37,415 bases of DNA from an uncultured Lachnospiraceae bacterium (GTDB taxonomy: Bacteria; Bacillota; Clostridia; Lachnospirales; Lachnospiraceae). The position numbers and the translations under genes are program-made. The notes under the pieces are model-generated. The model saw only the letters and a program-made list of their open reading frames with translations, ran no database searches and was not told where the DNA came from. The stretch spans positions 1-37,415 of the forward strand of contig CAMWJC010000027.1 of NCBI GenBank assembly GCA_947174495.1. The letters run 5' to 3'. Shown one piece after another: positions 35,437 to 37,415 of the stretch; the first letter of the stretch is position 1, and each line of letters begins with the position of its first letter.

Positions 35437-36639
35437 TTATTCCTCAATCCTGATACGGCTGATGATTCCAACCTTTTCAGCCTTTTCATTAAATTCCTTT
35501 TCTGTCATCAGCTCCGTCACAAAAGCAAATTCTCCGGGCACGTCCGCTTCAATCACGCTCGCTCTCTCAAAAATGTGCAATGCATCCATTTCCTTTTCCG
35601 CCGAAACCCGTACAAAGAACCGGCGGCTTGCCTTTTCAATTCCGGTGAGTTCCACATCTTCGTTATCCCAGAAGCACATGATCACTTTCCCTATATGTCT
35701 TGCACAGTCTACCACATCCGATACCACCGCGCTTGCTGTAGGCAGCTTACCGGCGCCTCTTCCATAATACATAGAATCCCCCAGCATATTTCCATGGACA
35801 AATACCGCATTAAACACATCATTTACCATAGAAAGAGGATGATCGTAACTGATCAGAAACGGAGCTACCATAGCATACATATTTCCGTCCTGCTCCTTAC
35901 TCTGTGCAAGCAGCTTGATGGTCTTTCTCATCGCCCTCGCATAAACAAAATCTTCCGGCGTGATCTTTGAGATTCCTTCGGTATAAATATCCTCATATTT
36001 TACATTACGGCAGCACATCAGGGAAGAAAGAATCGCGATCTTGCGGCAGGCATCGTAACCTTCAATATCCGCTTCGGGATTTCTCTCCGCATAACCCTTT
36101 TCCTGTGCTTCCTTCAAAACAGCATCAAAGTCCGCACCTTCACGCTCCATCTTCGTTAATATATAGTTGGTGGTTCCGTTTAAAATACCGGTAATGGCAT
36201 CGATCTTTTCCGCTGTTAAGGAATAGTTAAGCGGCCTGATAATGGGAATTCCGCCGCCCACGCTTGCTTCAAAAAGATAATTGCACTTGTTCTCATGCGC
36301 AATCTGTATCAGTTCCGGTCCGTGAAGCGCAACCAGCTCTTTGTTGGAGGTACACACACTCTTTCCCGACATAAGCGCCCTTTTGGTAAAATCATATGCC
36401 GGCTTGATTCCTCCCATGGTCTCACAAATGATCTTGATATCCGGATCATTTAAAATCTGTTCCACATCATGAACTACTTTATCCTCGTAAGGATCCCCGG
36501 GGAAATCCCGTAAATCTAAAATATATTTAATATTCAGTTCCTCTCCGGATTTCTTGTTGATTTCCTGCTTATTTTTTTCGATTACTTCCACAACACCGCT
36601 TCCAACCGTGCCGTATCCCAAAACCGCTACCTGTATCAT
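35437..36639 (-). CDS. hom: Homoserine dehydrogenase
   Basis: A 400-residue enzyme that reduces aspartate semialdehyde to homoserine. The NAD(P)-binding VAVLGYGTVGSGVV stands at the start. Then come TSNKELVALHG, GGGIPIIRPLN, the catalytic region GILNGTTNYIL, and ADIEGYDACRKIAILS. A C-terminal ACT domain follows (RRFFVRVSAEKEMDALHIFE). GGAGG is seven bases before the ATG at 36637-36639; the 13-codon longer frame lacks a site. It follows the ACT regulator gene by about 40 bases and precedes the proposed homoserine kinase by about 60 bases. Confidence 0.96.
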   Translation of the reverse strand: MIQVAVLGYGTVGSGVVEVIEKNKQEINKKSGEELNIKYILDLRDFPGDPYEDKVVHDVEQILNDPDIKIICETMGGIKPAYDFTKRALMSGKSVCTSNKELVALHGPELIQIAHENKCNYLFEASVGGGIPIIRPLNYSLTAEKIDAITGILNGTTNYILTKMEREGADFDAVLKEAQEKGYAERNPEADIEGYDACRKIAILSSLMCCRNVKYEDIYTEGISKITPEDFVYARAMRKTIKLLAQSKEQDGNMYAMVAPFLISYDHPLSMVNDVFNAVFVHGNMLGDSMYYGRGAGKLPTASAVVSDVVDCARHIGKVIMCFWDNEDVELTGIEKASRRFFVRVSAEKEMDALHIFERASVIEADVPGEFAFVTELMTEKEFNEKAEKVGIISRIRIEE

Positions 36640-36680
36640 ATCGTTTCCTCCATTCTTTTTAGAAAAATAAATTCTCACGT

Positions 36681-37118
36681 TTATTCTTTTGCCAGTATTT
36701 TAACATTTCGAACGCCCTTTTGCCCTTCCATGGCTTCAAGCATTTCCGAGACATTTCCCGTTGTGGGAAGCACTTGAACACTTAAGCTTAGGGAAGCCAC
36801 CCCGTTAATGGGAATACTCTGATGGATGGTAAGAATATTTGCGCCAAACTCCGCGACGATCTTAAGCACATCCGACAAAAGCCCCGGTTCATCCTCCATC
36901 TGAAAGGTCAAAGTGATGGTAGTCCCCTGCGCATTGTCATGAAATTGAAAAATATCATCCTTATACTTGTAAAAAGAACTCCGGCTGATTCCTACCCGGT
37001 CTGTCGCCTCATTGATGGTATGCGCCCGCCCTGTATCAAGAAGCTTTTTGGCTTCCACCACCTTAAGAAGCACCTCCGGCACCGCCTGTTCCTTCACCAC
37101 GAAATATCTGGTTCCCAT
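36681..37118 (-). CDS. ACT-domain protein with N-terminal helix-turn-helix (PheB/UPF0735 type)
   Basis: About 145 residues. The first half has HTINEATDRVGISRSSFYKYKDDIF, which reads as a helix-turn-helix. The second half is an ACT domain (ITLTFQMEDEPGLLSDVLKIVAEFGANILTIHQSIPINGVASLSLSVQV) that should bind an amino acid. This matches the UPF0735/PheB family. It leads the homoserine operon, so it may sense threonine or a related amino acid; this is inferred from place only. ATG at 37116-37118 is preferred over a GTG three codons upstream, which has no binding site. A GCAGGA lies before the ATG. Confidence 0.88.
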   Translation of the reverse strand: MGTRYFVVKEQAVPEVLLKVVEAKKLLDTGRAHTINEATDRVGISRSSFYKYKDDIFQFHDNAQGTTITLTFQMEDEPGLLSDVLKIVAEFGANILTIHQSIPINGVASLSLSVQVLPTTGNVSEMLEAMEGQKGVRNVKILAKE

Positions 37119-37175
37119 TTCCTGCACCTGTCTTTTTAAAAGAGCTATTATATAAAGCTGTAGTTGTTAACACAC

Positions 37176-37206
37176 AAAAGTCCGCGAATGTTTCTCTCTC
37201 ACGGAC
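37176..37206 (-). terminator. Leader hairpin of the threonine operon
   Basis: On the minus strand GTCCGTGA pairs with TCGCGGAC (one G-T pair) around an 11-base loop and is followed by four Ts. It lies about 15-45 bases after the predicted transcription start and 60 bases before the ACT gene. It may act as an attenuator or a 5' stabilising structure. No leader peptide rich in Thr was found. Confidence 0.5.
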
Positions 37207-37227
37207 ACTTGTTTGTTGCCGATGGAT

Positions 37228-37256
37228 ATTGTATCACAGTCCTTCTCCGATGGCAA
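37228..37256 (-). promoter_or_regulatory. Sigma-A promoter of the threonine operon
   Basis: Minus strand TTGCCA (37251-37256), a 17-base spacer, and TACAAT (37228-37233); each box has one mismatch. Transcription starts near 37221. The -35 box is about seven bases from the edge of the palindromic repeat at 37263. Confidence 0.75.
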
Positions 37257-37262
37257 GTATAT

Positions 37263-37415
37263 TTTAGTTGGTTTCAGGGATCAATATGGGAGCCCGGATA
37301 AAATCAAATTCTACGTCGCCGCACTTCCGTTCTACAAAAAGCGTAACGGTGCTAAGCTCGTTAGGAACCTCGCTAAGCACCGACGCTTTTTGAAGGGCTC
37401 CTAAAGAATTTGATT
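37263..37415. repeat. Palindromic intergenic repeat, cut by the window end
   Basis: The first 52 bases match 13143-13194 at both ends. AATCAAATTCT (37302-37312) is repeated inverted as AGAATTTGATT (37405-37415). The core is a long imperfect hairpin: AAAAAGCGT (from 37336) pairs with ACGCTTTTT, and CGGTGCT with AGCACCG. The element therefore has nested palindromes like the one at 4059-4237 but a different core sequence. The right arm is incomplete. If the palindrome continues, the next bases should read close to TTATCCGGGCTCCC. The frame across it (MLPMDIV...) is not taken as a gene. Confidence 0.7.

Noticed and set aside
37213-37404. 63-codon frame on the plus strand starting MLPMDIVSQSF
   Set aside because: It runs through the threonine-operon promoter and the palindromic repeat and has no ribosome binding site. 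It is best explained as chance translation of repeat DNA.

Overview
The window reads as chromosome of a spore-forming, low-GC Gram-positive bacterium of the class Clostridia, most likely Lachnospiraceae. The reasons are four stage V sporulation (spoVA) genes, a T-box leader before tyrS, strong AGGAGG-type ribosome binding sites, sigma-A promoters with 17-bp spacers, and proteins I recognise as Lachnospiraceae-type (DUF6062, DUF6106, the shikimate-kinase-like protein, the proposed homoserine kinase). No tRNA, rRNA, phage, plasmid or CRISPR sequence was seen. The only mobile-looking DNA is three palindromic intergenic repeats.

Layout. 1-1.4 kb: a leftward operon (76-aa protein, RidA, shikimate-kinase-like protein, start of an EamA transporter). 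1.4-4.0 kb: a metallo-beta-lactamase-fold hydrolase, a membrane-anchored unknown and a zinc-ribbon/TPR membrane protein. 4.06-4.24 kb: a 179-bp palindromic repeat. 4.2-16.4 kb: a dispersed spoVA region. It holds spoVAA-spoVAB, then a membrane endonuclease/exonuclease/phosphatase-fold protein, tyrS with its T-box, two tandem large glycoside-hydrolase-like paralogues, spoVAD, an SGNH/MBOAT acyl-transfer pair, and spoVAC on the opposite strand. No spoVAE-like gene is visible. Each of the three spoVA units has a G(A/T)ATA-17-ACTA type promoter that resembles forespore sigma-G sites.

16.4-27.7 kb: DUF6062 with a TetR regulator, an acidic membrane-anchored protein, a glnS-DUF2225-MocR leftward cluster, and DUF6106-guaB-GGDEF/EAL. 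27.8-32.9 kb: a rightward membrane-anchored unknown, followed by a response regulator/histidine kinase and an ABC ATPase/permease pair. Matching TTCAT repeats with an 11-bp period lie before the regulator and before the ABC genes, so the module is probably self-regulated. 32.8-37.3 kb: a leftward threonine/aspartate-family operon (ACT protein, homoserine dehydrogenase, proposed homoserine kinase, aspartate kinase). It has a clear promoter and leader hairpin, next to a second palindromic repeat that is cut by the window end.

The least ordinary material is the repeat family, the split spoVA regulon with a ribosome-binding-site hairpin before spoVAD, the TTCAT direct-repeat promoters, and the duplicated glycoside-hydrolase-like genes. 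All functions are assigned from sequence reading alone. No database search was run.
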